Both the position numbers and the translations under genes were made by a program. A stretch of 64,000 bases of DNA. Origin: Corynebacterium mustelae. GTDB taxonomy: Bacteria; Actinomycetota; Actinomycetes; Mycobacteriales; Mycobacteriaceae. The notes under the pieces are model-generated. The model saw only the letters and a program-made list of their open reading frames with translations, ran no database searches and was not told the DNA's origin. Position 1 is the stretch's first letter; every line of letters begins with the position of its first letter. Where the stretch lies: contig NZ_CP011542.1 in assembly GCF_001020985.1 (NCBI RefSeq), positions 3,327,555 to 3,391,554 on the forward strand, read 5' to 3'. Positions 28,001 through 36,370 of this stretch are shown here, one piece after another.

Positions 28001-28149
28001 ATATTTTGATTGCCGCAACTACTGCAGGTTATATCCCGCCCGATGCGTGGGAACCGGTAGGCGTGATTGCGCAGCAGAAGAAGAAAACCGCAGCGGTGAA
28101 AAAAGCGCAAGCGTTGGTGCCTGTTTTCCTAGCTGCGCAGAAGGACTGA
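25006..28149 (+). CDS. Giant tandem paralogue B, 1047 aa, unknown function
   Basis: Second copy of the family, starting MPHKDLPKAVALFDELGW inside the last codons of copy A (an 11-base overlap). All the shared blocks are present in the same order: FALRLGVAPKRI, MLYVSTLKGQKE, LPRFERISPT, TTVESEQCLVAFNQLA, LSEPSFIDLSITFEDLL, LAQQALIDAWDRGIL, LSECLAAAAKRIAAG. It lacks the segment of about 35-40 residues that contains PRWGDVGW/AW in copies A and C; instead a short run QSDSSSLRYRKTAINEREG joins the flanks. That is the main structural difference among the three. Identity to copy A appears higher than to copy C by eye, so A and B may be the later duplicates. Confidence 0.8.
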   Translation: MPHKDLPKAVALFDELGWATAQPTDTPTLDIGTKEQQAVARRGLSTGNWEDYQYQPEYRRIDYLDGANEYMMTLFALRLGVAPKRIISIFRRTGHSADYRLIAELVALQGEDYARKFIAEAARYNETEGMEIISHNEFNISSFFLVNRHFPELGIPRDPNYLHAWALCVAHRFRVRGVRMKFTKLAEQLPRWTELESTFEEHLKLCLKRGVALWGAAGHVVVKAVALGKLPRETAITQLIASLDTAVRPQQRRQIIALLFDDLAITESEILAQLEPLSALLTTAEPQLISAFGMPLIRKAPAHKLGILVLPMLYVSTLKGQKEVLNALTTRTDMGIEVRTELRERVRELSQVTDKKVAALASTLLETWGIVDQEPSTSESSVHYPWHSTPELWRLPRFERISPTPTAITEKLHSFPVSAEVTTVESEQCLVAFNQLACQDLEAARSLSSTLGPQVPWWLKLPEEQEPLGVSVKSREYHIQTNLGSVPCLLSEPSFIDLSITFEDLLTRLDSYANAGIAVLGADFAIALSRLRFTGLDVDAAQVEARRRTVPVLSDHKSDKPLVAGEILAEFLADPTTPPPWLTTQLATANQSDSSSLRYRKTAINEREGAIAFQAARSGSILEPGVAMNLIALTKPTVTGGLELAQQALIDAWDRGILPPGVADPACLDWNQRTTSYANIAEVAVELAENRMLAVAWHLLDDILSHISRLPVATSQTVNIAETMHQLAPSIAHAISSGQAPSETANVPGLRHYAAKTSTNKTTEAARATINLLPEPVSLTTKENEVDLSAWKQPQPIVEADTATCHVTVSSAKNQPNTIQVLFPPNETTGLIGRKACHIVGKLGDFLDVQELALNTPDGFDSAWTLYAQWRGDRWDISKESNQKPPINERLLTTTAVFALVGRPVMGKAGDSWFEEFNDFLSKDKISSESLQTVTKGLLRNRNWSPVRILTVLTSEKYLHYMWPVLSECLAAAAKRIAAGDPAPKWLGNVLRVCDTYDDILIAATTAGYIPPDAWEPVGVIAQQKKKTAAVKKAQALVPVFLAAQKD

Positions 28150-28154
28150 CCGTT

Positions 28155-31100
28155 ATGCCCCATAAGTATCTGAATGCGGCGATAGCGCTGTACCGGGAAT
28201 TGGGTTGGCCTGATGCGGCCATAGAACAGATCCCAACGTTGCCGTTGGGTGATGCTAAGCAACAGGAAATCGCACGTCAAGGGCTTAGTTCCGGTAAATG
28301 GGACAGGATAGAGCGGCGTCCGATATACCGACATGTGGATTACCTTTCCGGGGAATCGCCGCATAAGCTGACTCTTTTCGCGCTGCGCCTTGGGGTGGCA
28401 CCGAAGCGGATTATCGAACTGCGGATAGAGCATGGTCACCGCACTGATTTCTGGCTGTTCGCACAGCTTGCCGCAGCTAGAGGGCGCGATTACGCGCTGG
28501 AGTTCATAGCGGCGGCGTGTGCATCTGGTGGAAATCAAGACGTGCTGGACAGCGACACAGATTTTAATCTCATGTCGATTTTCCTCATCACCAGCTATTT
28601 GCGCGATTACGATATTCCGACCGATACGCACTATTTAATGGCATGGTTGCATGCTGCGGCACTGGCATTAGATTGCCCCGACGCCATAAATATTGGACAC
28701 AATCAAAATCTGCCAAACTGGGTGGAGTTGGAACCTACTTTTACCAGGCATTTGCGGGCCTGTTTCGCTGCGAATATACCATTGTGGACGGTTGCTGGAT
28801 CGGTAGCGATGGCAGGACTGGAGCTTGGGCTAATCCCCAGGAAAGAAGTCGTTTCTGCTGCAGTTTCATCGCTTGCAACCGCAGTTTCGCGATCCCAGCA
28901 ACGCCACATGGTGGATTTCTTGTTCCAGGAACTTGCACTTACAGATGACGACATCGTTAACCACTGGGATGGGTTCATTGAATTTTTGAATGTCGCAGCG
29001 CCCCACCATGTGGTCGCATTGGGGGAGCGCATGATTACTAGCGCCACCCCGGAGTGTGTGGCGGATGCCGCAATCCCTGCCTTATATGTGCCAACGCTTA
29101 CTGGTCAGCGCCGTATTCTTAAAGCGCTTACATTGCGTGCAGATTTAGACGATACAGCAATAAAACCCCTGTTAGATCGCGTATTAGAGTTAGGAGGTTC
29201 CACCGATAAAGAGGTCAGTCGGCGAGCATTAGCACTGGCGGAGCAGTGGGGGAGAGCACCTGAAACGTCGACAAGCAAAGCACTGTATCGGTGGCAGAAT
29301 CCGCCGTCGCTATGGCAGTTACCCCGGTTTGAGCGGATGCCCGCATCAGTAACAGCGATCGTCGAGGTACTAGCAACGGGACTTTTCGACACCGGAGTCA
29401 CCACAGTAGAAACCGAACAATGCATGGTCGCATTCCTGGAATTGTGCCGCTTGGACCCGGATGCAGCAGCGCGAATAGGGGCAGGCAAAACTGTCGATGA
29501 TGCCTGGTGGTGGCCATTTTTTGCCCCGGAAATTCAAAGCACGCCCGCATCGATGTACGACAATGGCTCTGCTATCGCTGAACGTAATTATCAACTCGTT
29601 CGATCATCGGTGCCATGCATGCTGTCGGAACCTAGCTTCGTCGATTTAAGCATTAGCTTCGATGACTTATTGGCACGTCTTGATATTTATAGTGCCCACA
29701 ATGTTTCCATACTGGAACCAGATTTGGTGGTGGCGTTATGCAGGTTAAACACTGCCAATATTGACATTTCTAGTGCGCAACACAAACTTCGATCGTACAC
29801 AATTAAAATTGTGCGAAACCTTACGCACGAATTGCCACACACGGTGGGCGAGGTTATCGCTGATTTCCTTACCACACCACTCGGGCTACCCAGCTTGGAG
29901 CGTGGGGTTTCGCGTGGCAACGCATACCACACGCTGGTTACTCACGCCGAAGAAGCGGCCACCACATCGCATTTTATCGATGTAGGGGGATACCTATTCA
30001 ATTACAGCAACCACGATCACCTTGACCCGGGAATCGTACCTCGTTGGGGCGATGTTGCGTGGACACGACTGCGGTTTCGGCGCAATGCGGAAAATATCGC
30101 TGCCAACCAGCTGGCACAGCAGGCTGCCCGGAGTGCAACACCACTAATGCCAGGGATCGCAATGAACCTCATCGCCGCAACAGTTGGAGGTAACGGCGCT
30201 GGTCAACAGGCTATTGTGGACGCATGGTCACGTGGTTTACTTCTACCGGGGATGCCAGATCCGGCATTTCTTGACTGGAACCCTCAGGGAAATAGTCACG
30301 CCAAGCTGACGAGAATAGCGCAAGAACTTGCCGATATGGGGATGGTGGCAATCGCCTGGCACCTTCTTGATGCTGCGTTAGCCCGGTGTATAACCCCAAC
30401 GACTGGCACCGCCCAGGTTGCGCGAACCTTGCTAGAATTTGCGCCTAGCGTCGCGAGCGCGATCGAAAATGGCGATGCCTCGCGCGATGTCGCCCAACTG
30501 CCAGGGGTACGTCGGTTTGCTGACCTTGATGGTGAAAATTCGACAAGTAAGCATGCCCGGCAAGTCATTGAGAAACTTCCTTCACCAGCGAATATTGCTG
30601 CTATTAATCAGCCGACCCTTGCGGGTTGGGACGATCCGGAACCACCGGTGATTATCGATAACGCGCCCGTTTATTGCCGGACATCACCGATTGACCCCAA
30701 AAGATGTGTGGTCAAAATTGACCACACCCGCTTAAATCACCGATGCTGGGAGCTATCCGGTGCGCAGCTATATGTCAGTCCGTTCTGCTTTGATATGGTT
30801 CTGGATTCACATGAAATCATCCTTGATAAATACCAGGATGGACGGATGACCAGCGATTACGCAATGCGATGGAACGGAAGTCAGTGGATTTTGAAACCCA
30901 AAACTCCATTAGATTTTTCTTACCCGCCGATACCAATGCCGCAAACGGTCGTATTTATTTTGCTCGCGACCATGGGACCGGGCAAAACCGGCAATGCTGC
31001 GCAGCGACTATTTCTCAATTTCCTCATTGAAAAGAAAATTTCTTCGCAACTAATTGCCCTAACCACCCGTGAACTTGTGAGAACCCCCGAATGGTCACCA

Positions 31101-31394
31101 CTACCCGCATTGAAATTGCTACGCACAACCGACTATCTTCCCACCCTATGGCCACTTCTTAGTGAGTGCGTTTCCGGCGCCGTCGCGGCTATCAGTGCAG
31201 GTGAAGCACCACCTGCGTGGCTCGGGAAGATTCTTAACTCCTGCATAGCCCACGGCGAAACTTTAAGGGCGGCTACTGCAGCTGGTTATATTCCGATCGA
31301 TACCTGGATTTCGCTCCAACAGATGACGGAAATTGCCACGGGTAGTATCAAAACCAAAGCATTAGCGGCATATGCAGCAATTATCCAGCAGTAA
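28155..31394 (+). CDS. Giant tandem paralogue C, 1079 aa, unknown function
   Basis: Third copy. The open frame begins earlier at 28047, but ATG 28155 (MPHKYLNAAIALYRELGW) matches the N-termini of copies A and B and lies five bases after the stop of B. It keeps the shared blocks (FALRLGVAPKRI, IPALYVPTLTGQR, LPRFERMPAS, TTVETEQCMVAFLEL, LSEPSFVDLSISFDDLL, PRWGDVAWTRLRF, LSECVSGAVAAISAG) but is the most diverged copy. No catalytic motif (Walker, HNH, PD-D/ExK, protease triad) stands out in any copy. Three large paralogues in one operon suggest a multi-subunit scaffold, or partners with different specificities. Confidence 0.8.
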   Translation: MPHKYLNAAIALYRELGWPDAAIEQIPTLPLGDAKQQEIARQGLSSGKWDRIERRPIYRHVDYLSGESPHKLTLFALRLGVAPKRIIELRIEHGHRTDFWLFAQLAAARGRDYALEFIAAACASGGNQDVLDSDTDFNLMSIFLITSYLRDYDIPTDTHYLMAWLHAAALALDCPDAINIGHNQNLPNWVELEPTFTRHLRACFAANIPLWTVAGSVAMAGLELGLIPRKEVVSAAVSSLATAVSRSQQRHMVDFLFQELALTDDDIVNHWDGFIEFLNVAAPHHVVALGERMITSATPECVADAAIPALYVPTLTGQRRILKALTLRADLDDTAIKPLLDRVLELGGSTDKEVSRRALALAEQWGRAPETSTSKALYRWQNPPSLWQLPRFERMPASVTAIVEVLATGLFDTGVTTVETEQCMVAFLELCRLDPDAAARIGAGKTVDDAWWWPFFAPEIQSTPASMYDNGSAIAERNYQLVRSSVPCMLSEPSFVDLSISFDDLLARLDIYSAHNVSILEPDLVVALCRLNTANIDISSAQHKLRSYTIKIVRNLTHELPHTVGEVIADFLTTPLGLPSLERGVSRGNAYHTLVTHAEEAATTSHFIDVGGYLFNYSNHDHLDPGIVPRWGDVAWTRLRFRRNAENIAANQLAQQAARSATPLMPGIAMNLIAATVGGNGAGQQAIVDAWSRGLLLPGMPDPAFLDWNPQGNSHAKLTRIAQELADMGMVAIAWHLLDAALARCITPTTGTAQVARTLLEFAPSVASAIENGDASRDVAQLPGVRRFADLDGENSTSKHARQVIEKLPSPANIAAINQPTLAGWDDPEPPVIIDNAPVYCRTSPIDPKRCVVKIDHTRLNHRCWELSGAQLYVSPFCFDMVLDSHEIILDKYQDGRMTSDYAMRWNGSQWILKPKTPLDFSYPPIPMPQTVVFILLATMGPGKTGNAAQRLFLNFLIEKKISSQLIALTTRELVRTPEWSPLPALKLLRTTDYLPTLWPLLSECVSGAVAAISAGEAPPAWLGKILNSCIAHGETLRAATAAGYIPIDTWISLQQMTEIATGSIKTKALAAYAAIIQQ

Positions 31395-31442
31395 TGCCGT
31401 ATTTTTCGCTTGTCGACGGCCCCTTGGGGGCATTATCATCAG

Positions 31443-31458
31443 TGTTTCACGTGAAACA
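31443..31458. promoter_or_regulatory. parS site 1 (ParB binding)
   Basis: TGTTTCACGTGAAACA, the full consensus parS palindrome. It lies between giant paralogue C and the trp leader, upstream of the whole trp operon. ParB encoded at 57968-59059 is the expected binder. Confidence 0.9.
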
Positions 31459-31530
31459 TGTGCATCCAGGACAGCAAAATCTGCATTGGGGTTGCGCTTA
31501 ACCTGGATCACACAGTAAATTAACTAAGCG

Positions 31531-31572
31531 ATGGATACGATAAACAACAACTACTGGTGGTGGCGCGCGTAA
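31531..31572 (+). CDS. trpL: Tryptophan operon leader peptide
   Basis: A 13-residue open frame, MDTINNNYWWWRA, with three consecutive Trp codons (31555-31563). Leader peptides of this kind stall the ribosome when charged tRNA-Trp is scarce and so control attenuation. It lies 134 bases before the first structural gene and is followed by competing hairpins. Its ribosome site is weak. The Trp triplet, position and downstream structure make the assignment strong although the gene is tiny. Confidence 0.88.
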   Translation: MDTINNNYWWWRA

Positions 31573-31574
31573 CA

Positions 31575-31650
31575 GCGGGCCCGATTAGTTGATTGCAAGT
31601 TTCCGGCCCAGATGACCAGCTTCCCGGCTGCGAAGGGCCTTAATTTATTT
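31575..31650 (+). promoter_or_regulatory. Trp attenuator (competing hairpins)
   Basis: GGGCC (31577-31581), GGCCC (31605-31609) and GGGCC (31635-31639) can pair in two exclusive ways. Pairing 1 with 2 gives an antiterminator. Pairing 2 with 3 gives a terminator stem, inside which CAGC/GCTG forms a second stem, followed by TTAATTTATTT. This is the classical arrangement after a Trp-rich leader peptide. Pairings were found by eye. Confidence 0.65.
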
Positions 31651-31705
31651 CGGGAACCCATTCACAGCACGGAAGTACCCGCACCGCTGCATACGAAAGG
31701 TTCCC

Positions 31706-33046
31706 ATGACTGACAAAAATCTTCGCAAAACCCTCATCGACGCCTACTTCGGTGATTTCGGTGGCCAACACGTCCCAGACGTGTTGCTTCCAGTATTAGA
31801 CCAACTCGAAGCGGGTTTTGTCGAGGTTCTCTCCGATCCCACCTTTGAAAAGGAATTAGACGAGCTTCGACGGAATTTTCTTGGCCGACCAACCCCGATC
31901 ACTGAATGCGCGAACCTTCCACTACCGGGCCGGGGAAGGGGGAAGGCCCGAATTTTCCTTAAAAGAGAAGACCTGGTACATGGCGGCGCCCACAAAGGTA
32001 ACCAAGTATTGGCGCAAGCACTTATTGCTAAGCGGATGGGAAAGACTCGCCTCATAGCAGAAACTGGTGCTGGCCAGCACGGAACCGCCACTGCTATGGT
32101 CGCAGCTTTGATGGGCATGGACTGCACAATCTATATGGGGGCCAAGGATGTAGCCCGGCAGCAGCCTAATGTATATCGAATGCGGTTGATGGGGGCAACG
32201 GTTGTACCAGTTACCAACGAACACGGCGATTCCATGTCGGATGCCATCGATGTCGCGTTAGCGGACTGGGTAGAGAACTTGGACAGCACTCACTATCTGC
32301 TAGGTTCTGCCTGTGGCCCTCACCCTTTCCCAACATTGGTTAAAGAATTCCAAGCCGTTATTTCCCGCGAGTCCCGCGAACAAATGATTGAACGGCTAGA
32401 TGGTGCGCTCCCTGATGTAGTGGTTGCGTGTGTCGGCGGCGGCTCCAATGCCATTGGCGCATTTGCAGATTATCTCACCGATAAGCCAGGAAACGACGAT
32501 GTTACTCTCGTTGGGGTTGAACCAGCCGGTGAAGGACTTGATTCCGGCAAACATGGAGCGCCACTAAACCGCGGGGAAGTCGGAGTACTACATGGATCCC
32601 GCACCTACGTCATGCTGAACAGTGATGGAACACTCCAACACTCACATTCCGTCTCCGCTGGACTCGACTACCCAGGAGTTGGACCGGAACACTCTTATTT
32701 AATGAACACCGGGCGCGCTCAATATGTTGGCATTACAGACGCAGAAGCGTTGCAGGCATTCCGATTGCTCAGTCGATATGAAGGCATCATTCCCGCATTA
32801 GAGTCCGCGCATGCGCTGGCATATGCCCTCAAATTAGCCGAACAGGCCGAAGAAACCGATAAACCAGTTAACATCCTGGTCAACCTTTCAGGCAGGGGTG
32901 ACAAGGATGTTAATTATGTTCGAAATCTCCTCGGTGACCTCGCTGCCGAGGACCCCGCTACAACTGATGTTACAAGTCCAAAGGTTGCAGAAGTTTTAGC
33001 GGCCATGATCACCGAGTCAAATGCTCAGGAAGGTGTGGGGCAATAA
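31706..33046 (+). CDS. Second tryptophan-synthase beta-like protein, first gene of the trp operon
   Basis: PLP enzyme of 446 residues, close to TrpB over its whole length. The PLP Lys is K97 in VHGGAHKGNQ, where canonical TrpB (also in this operon) has HKTNQ. The catalytic Glu region [13 protein letters not shown], the phosphate loop [22 protein letters not shown] and SGRGDKD are retained. It has about 30 extra C-terminal residues. With the canonical TrpB encoded at the end of the operon, this copy may act alone on indole and serine, or on another substrate. Its start is directly downstream of the attenuator, so it is controlled with the pathway. ATG 31706 follows GAAAGG. Confidence 0.85.
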   Translation: MTDKNLRKTLIDAYFGDFGGQHVPDVLLPVLDQLEAGFVEVLSDPTFEKELDELRRNFLGRPTPITECANLPLPGRGRGKARIFLKREDLVHGGAHKGNQVLAQALIAKRMGKTRLIAETGAGQHGTATAMVAALMGMDCTIYMGAKDVARQQPNVYRMRLMGATVVPVTNEHGDSMSDAIDVALADWVENLDSTHYLLGSACGPHPFPTLVKEFQAVISRESREQMIERLDGALPDVVVACVGGGSNAIGAFADYLTDKPGNDDVTLVGVEPAGEGLDSGKHGAPLNRGEVGVLHGSRTYVMLNSDGTLQHSHSVSAGLDYPGVGPEHSYLMNTGRAQYVGITDAEALQAFRLLSRYEGIIPALESAHALAYALKLAEQAEETDKPVNILVNLSGRGDKDVNYVRNLLGDLAAEDPATTDVTSPKVAEVLAAMITESNAQEGVGQ

Positions 33047-33048
33047 GG

Positions 33049-34644
33049 ATGAGTACCACGACGCCTTCACAAACCCCTCTCGGAAATTCGTCAATGTTTC
33101 ACGTGAAACATTCATCAGTTCGCTATCATGCCGACGCCGCTGCTTTATTTGAGGCACTAGGTGGGGTAACCAACCCCAATACTCTACTTTTGGAAAGTGC
33201 AGATATAGACTCCAAAAAGAACACGGCATGCATGGCAATTATCACGGCGGCGTTGCGGATAACCTGCGAACAGTACTCCGTGACCGTTGATGCTTTGACG
33301 TTAACCGGCGAGGCGATGCTCCGTCGGCTGGCAGGGCAGTTGCATGAATATGTGACATCTGATCGTGCAACTAGGTTGGTATTTCAGTTTCCACCGACCA
33401 GCGCACATAACGAACGAGAACGATTAAAAGCACCGAGCACCGCAGCTGTTTTACGCGCCTTGCAGCTAGACGCTGGCTACCATAGTGAAACCCTGCCAAT
33501 GCTGGGAGGTGGATTCGCATTTGACTACATCGATTCCTTCGAACAATTACCAGAAGTACAGGTCGGCCAGAATACGTTTCCCGACTATCAGTTCCTCGTA
33601 GCGGAACAATTGCTGCGCATCGATCACCTCACACAAACCGCAAGTATTGAATGCGTAGCGCTTTCTCAGGATGCGGTGACTGAAAGCGTCGAAAAGCTCA
33701 GCGATGCGGTGGCCAGTTTTGTAGCTGAATCGACTGAATCAACACCAACACCAACTTCGGCGCTACCAGTTATGGCCAGCGTTACCGACGCGGATTTCCG
33801 GGGGCACGTGGAACGTTTGCAGGGCAACATTGCTGATGGGGATATATACCAAGTCGTTCCGGCACGATCGTTTAGCGCTAGCTGCCCCGATGCCTTCGCA
33901 GCCTATCGATCACTGCGTGCTGTTAATCCGAGCCCCTACATGTTTTATTTTCATGGTCTTGCTGCTGGAGAGCCATTTGAGCTGTTTGGGGCATCGCCGG
34001 AATCTAACCTGAAGTTCACCGCCACCTCCCGCGAAGTTCAGCTATATCCTATCGCTGGTACGCGTCCGCGCGGCTTGACTGCCGACGGGCAGATCAATCA
34101 CGAACTAGATATTCGGGCCGAACTCGAGATGCGTACCGACGCCAAAGAAATGGCCGAGCATATCATGTTGGTAGATTTAGCCCGCAACGACCTCGCTCGT
34201 GTGGCTGTACCAGCTACCCGGAAAGTGGCGGAACTACTGCAAGTCGACCGTTATTCGCGAGTCATGCATTTGGTCAGTCGGGTTACGGCTACTCTTGATT
34301 CTGATTTTGATGCACTTGATGCCTATCGAGCCTGTATGAATATGGGTACATTGACCGGCGCGCCGAAGCTACGCGCGATGGAACTCATTCGGGAAACTGA
34401 GGGGGTACGGCGCGGCTCCTATGGTGGGGCAGTGGGATATCTCAGTGGTGACGGATCCATGGACACCGCGATCGTCATTCGCTCAGCCTACGTTCAAGGA
34501 GGAATCGCCACCGTCCAAGCGGGTGCAGGCGTTGTACGTGACTCCCAACCACAGGCCGAGGCCGACGAGACGGTTCATAAGGCATATGCAGTACTAACCG
34601 CGATAGCTACAGCCCAATCAAAGTTTCCGGAGGTACAACGATGA
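33049..34644 (+). CDS. trpE: Anthranilate synthase component I
   Basis: Converts chorismate and ammonia or glutamine (with TrpG) to anthranilate, 531 residues. The feedback-inhibition element LLES with following Ser is near residues 45-60. The C-terminal chorismate-binding domain has DIYQVVPARSF, PSPYMFYF, GTRPRG, ELxMRTDAKEMAEHIMLVDLARND and TGAPKLRAM. The N-terminal 20 residues contain MFHVKH, which is the reading of an embedded parS site; an ATG there (33094) could be an alternative start. It begins three bases after the trpB-like stop and overlaps trpG by four bases (ATGA). Assignment is firm. Confidence 0.95.
   Translation: MSTTTPSQTPLGNSSMFHVKHSSVRYHADAAALFEALGGVTNPNTLLLESADIDSKKNTACMAIITAALRITCEQYSVTVDALTLTGEAMLRRLAGQLHEYVTSDRATRLVFQFPPTSAHNERERLKAPSTAAVLRALQLDAGYHSETLPMLGGGFAFDYIDSFEQLPEVQVGQNTFPDYQFLVAEQLLRIDHLTQTASIECVALSQDAVTESVEKLSDAVASFVAESTESTPTPTSALPVMASVTDADFRGHVERLQGNIADGDIYQVVPARSFSASCPDAFAAYRSLRAVNPSPYMFYFHGLAAGEPFELFGASPESNLKFTATSREVQLYPIAGTRPRGLTADGQINHELDIRAELEMRTDAKEMAEHIMLVDLARNDLARVAVPATRKVAELLQVDRYSRVMHLVSRVTATLDSDFDALDAYRACMNMGTLTGAPKLRAMELIRETEGVRRGSYGGAVGYLSGDGSMDTAIVIRSAYVQGGIATVQAGAGVVRDSQPQAEADETVHKAYAVLTAIATAQSKFPEVQR
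33095..33110. promoter_or_regulatory. parS site 2, inside trpE coding sequence
   Basis: TGTTTCACGTGAAACA in frame within trpE, read as (M)FHVKH at residues 16-21. A full-consensus ParB site accommodated in a poorly conserved N-terminal extension of the enzyme. Confidence 0.9.
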
Positions 34645-35297
34645 GTGACGCTTCGATTCACGTCGTTTTGATCGACAATCACGATTCTTTTGTCTACAAC
34701 CTGGTTGATGCCTTTGCGGTTGGTGGCTACCGCTGCACTGTCTTTCGCAATTCCGTCCCCGTAACCGAAATTTTGGCTGTTGAACCAGACATTATTTGTT
34801 TGTCACCGGGTCCTGGTCATCCGCTCGATGCTGGCACCATGATGCAGCTTATCGACGCAACCCTGGGACAAATCCCAATTTTAGGAATTTGTCTCGGCTT
34901 TCAGGCACTATTGGCACATTATGGTGCAACGGTTCAGCCCTGCGGGCCAGTACACGGTGTCACAGACGCAATGCAGCTGACACACGCTGGCCGTGAGAGC
35001 AAAATTTTTGAACAGCTAACAACAGACGACCGACCCGAGATCGGGCATATCGGAAAAACCGTTCCGGTCGCCCGCTATCATTCGCTTGGCTGCCGCGCCA
35101 CTGATGCACCCGCTGACATTGTTGTACTTGGCACCTGTGAAACCACTAAGCTTGGCGCGGTCATCATGGCAGCCAGGACGGCCGATGGCATGGCTATCGG
35201 GCTACAGTTCCATCCTGAGAGCATTTTGAGCCCGAATGGGCCGATAATTCTCGATCGGTGCATCGAGACTCTCATCTCCACCACTACCCCCAAATAA
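34641..35297 (+). CDS. trpG: Anthranilate synthase component II (glutamine amidotransferase)
   Basis: Class I glutamine amidotransferase, 218 residues, supplying ammonia to TrpE. Seen motifs: VLIDNHDSFVYNLVDAF at the start, CLSPGPGHP, the nucleophile Cys in GICLGFQALL (about residue 85), and the His-Glu pair in GLQFHPESIL near the C-terminus. It overlaps trpE by four bases, consistent with a stoichiometric complex. A 44-base gap precedes trpD. No unusual features. Confidence 0.95.
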   Translation: MSDASIHVVLIDNHDSFVYNLVDAFAVGGYRCTVFRNSVPVTEILAVEPDIICLSPGPGHPLDAGTMMQLIDATLGQIPILGICLGFQALLAHYGATVQPCGPVHGVTDAMQLTHAGRESKIFEQLTTDDRPEIGHIGKTVPVARYHSLGCRATDAPADIVVLGTCETTKLGAVIMAARTADGMAIGLQFHPESILSPNGPIILDRCIETLISTTTPK

Positions 35298-35341
35298 CAT
35301 CACTGTGACAAAACAGGTCTTCACGCGAAAGTTGAATAAAC

Positions 35342-36370
35342 ATGACTTCATCTCACCATCTTGATCGACTCATAGCGTATCTTGATAACCCCCAACCGAC
35401 AGCCGAGGAAGCGCAAGCCGTATTCACCCCTCTCACGACTGGGGAATACGACGACGTACACATCGCCGCATTGCTCGCCACTCTACGTACTCGTGGCGAA
35501 ACGCTGGCTGATATTCTGGGGGCCGCCCGCGCCTTCGTAAACGCAGCGCGACCTTTCCCTATCACCGGGGAAGGAGTGCTAGATACAGCAGGCACCGGCG
35601 GCGACCGTTCTAATACTTTCAATATTTCGACCGGGGCATCGCTAATCACCGCGGCAGGCGGTTGCCGTGTCGTCAAATGCGGGAACCGATCGGTAAGCTC
35701 ACAGTCTGGTTCCGCTGATGTGCTAGAGGCCCTCAATATCCCACTAGACCTTGATCCAGAACGTGCAGTACGTCAGGTTGAGGCGTCAAACTTTACCTTC
35801 CTATTCGCCCCGGCATACCATCCAGCCGTCGCACATGTAATGCCAGTCCGACGTGCACTTCGGCTACCCACGATCTTTAACACACTCGGTCCGATCCTGT
35901 CGCCCGCCCGCCCTGAACTACAAATAATGGGTATCGCTAACCCCCGTATGGGGCATATGATCGCCGAGGTATTTAGAGAACTCGGACGCAGTCGCGCCTT
36001 GGTGGTCCACGGCTCCGGTGTCGACGAAATCGCCGTGCACGGTTCCACGCAGGTATGGGAGCTGAAGGACGGCGAAATTACCCATTACGAAATCGAACCA
36101 GAAGATCTGGGGCTCAGCCGTCATCCACTGTCCGATTTGGTGGGCGGTGATGGCATAGCCAATGCCACGATTCTGCGCAGTATTTTTAAAGGGGAAGGAA
36201 CGACTGCCCAAAACCATGCACTCGCAGCATCGGCAGGAGCAATGTTTTATTTGCATGGTGCAGCTGATTCCATGCGTGAAGGTGCAGAACTAGCCCTGGA
36301 ATTATTGCATAACCACACTGTACACAATTGGCTCGCCACTCATGAGGATGCAGATTATGGAACTACCTAA
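35342..36370 (+). CDS. trpD: Anthranilate phosphoribosyltransferase
   Basis: Transfers phosphoribose from PRPP to anthranilate, 342 residues. The PRPP-binding GTGGDRSNTFNIST (about residues 82-95), the following KCGNRSVSSQSGSADVLE, and the DE metal pair in VHGSGVDEIAVHG are intact. The N-terminal helical domain is normal. The 3' end overlaps the start of trpC by 14 bases. Fourth enzyme gene of the operon; assignment is firm. Confidence 0.95.
   Translation: MTSSHHLDRLIAYLDNPQPTAEEAQAVFTPLTTGEYDDVHIAALLATLRTRGETLADILGAARAFVNAARPFPITGEGVLDTAGTGGDRSNTFNISTGASLITAAGGCRVVKCGNRSVSSQSGSADVLEALNIPLDLDPERAVRQVEASNFTFLFAPAYHPAVAHVMPVRRALRLPTIFNTLGPILSPARPELQIMGIANPRMGHMIAEVFRELGRSRALVVHGSGVDEIAVHGSTQVWELKDGEITHYEIEPEDLGLSRHPLSDLVGGDGIANATILRSIFKGEGTTAQNHALAASAGAMFYLHGAADSMREGAELALELLHNHTVHNWLATHEDADYGTT

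Noticed and set aside
21765..31394. The three large tandem genes as a mobile element or recent repeat
   Set aside because: They are diverged at protein and DNA level, have no terminal repeats, and no transposase or integrase is near.
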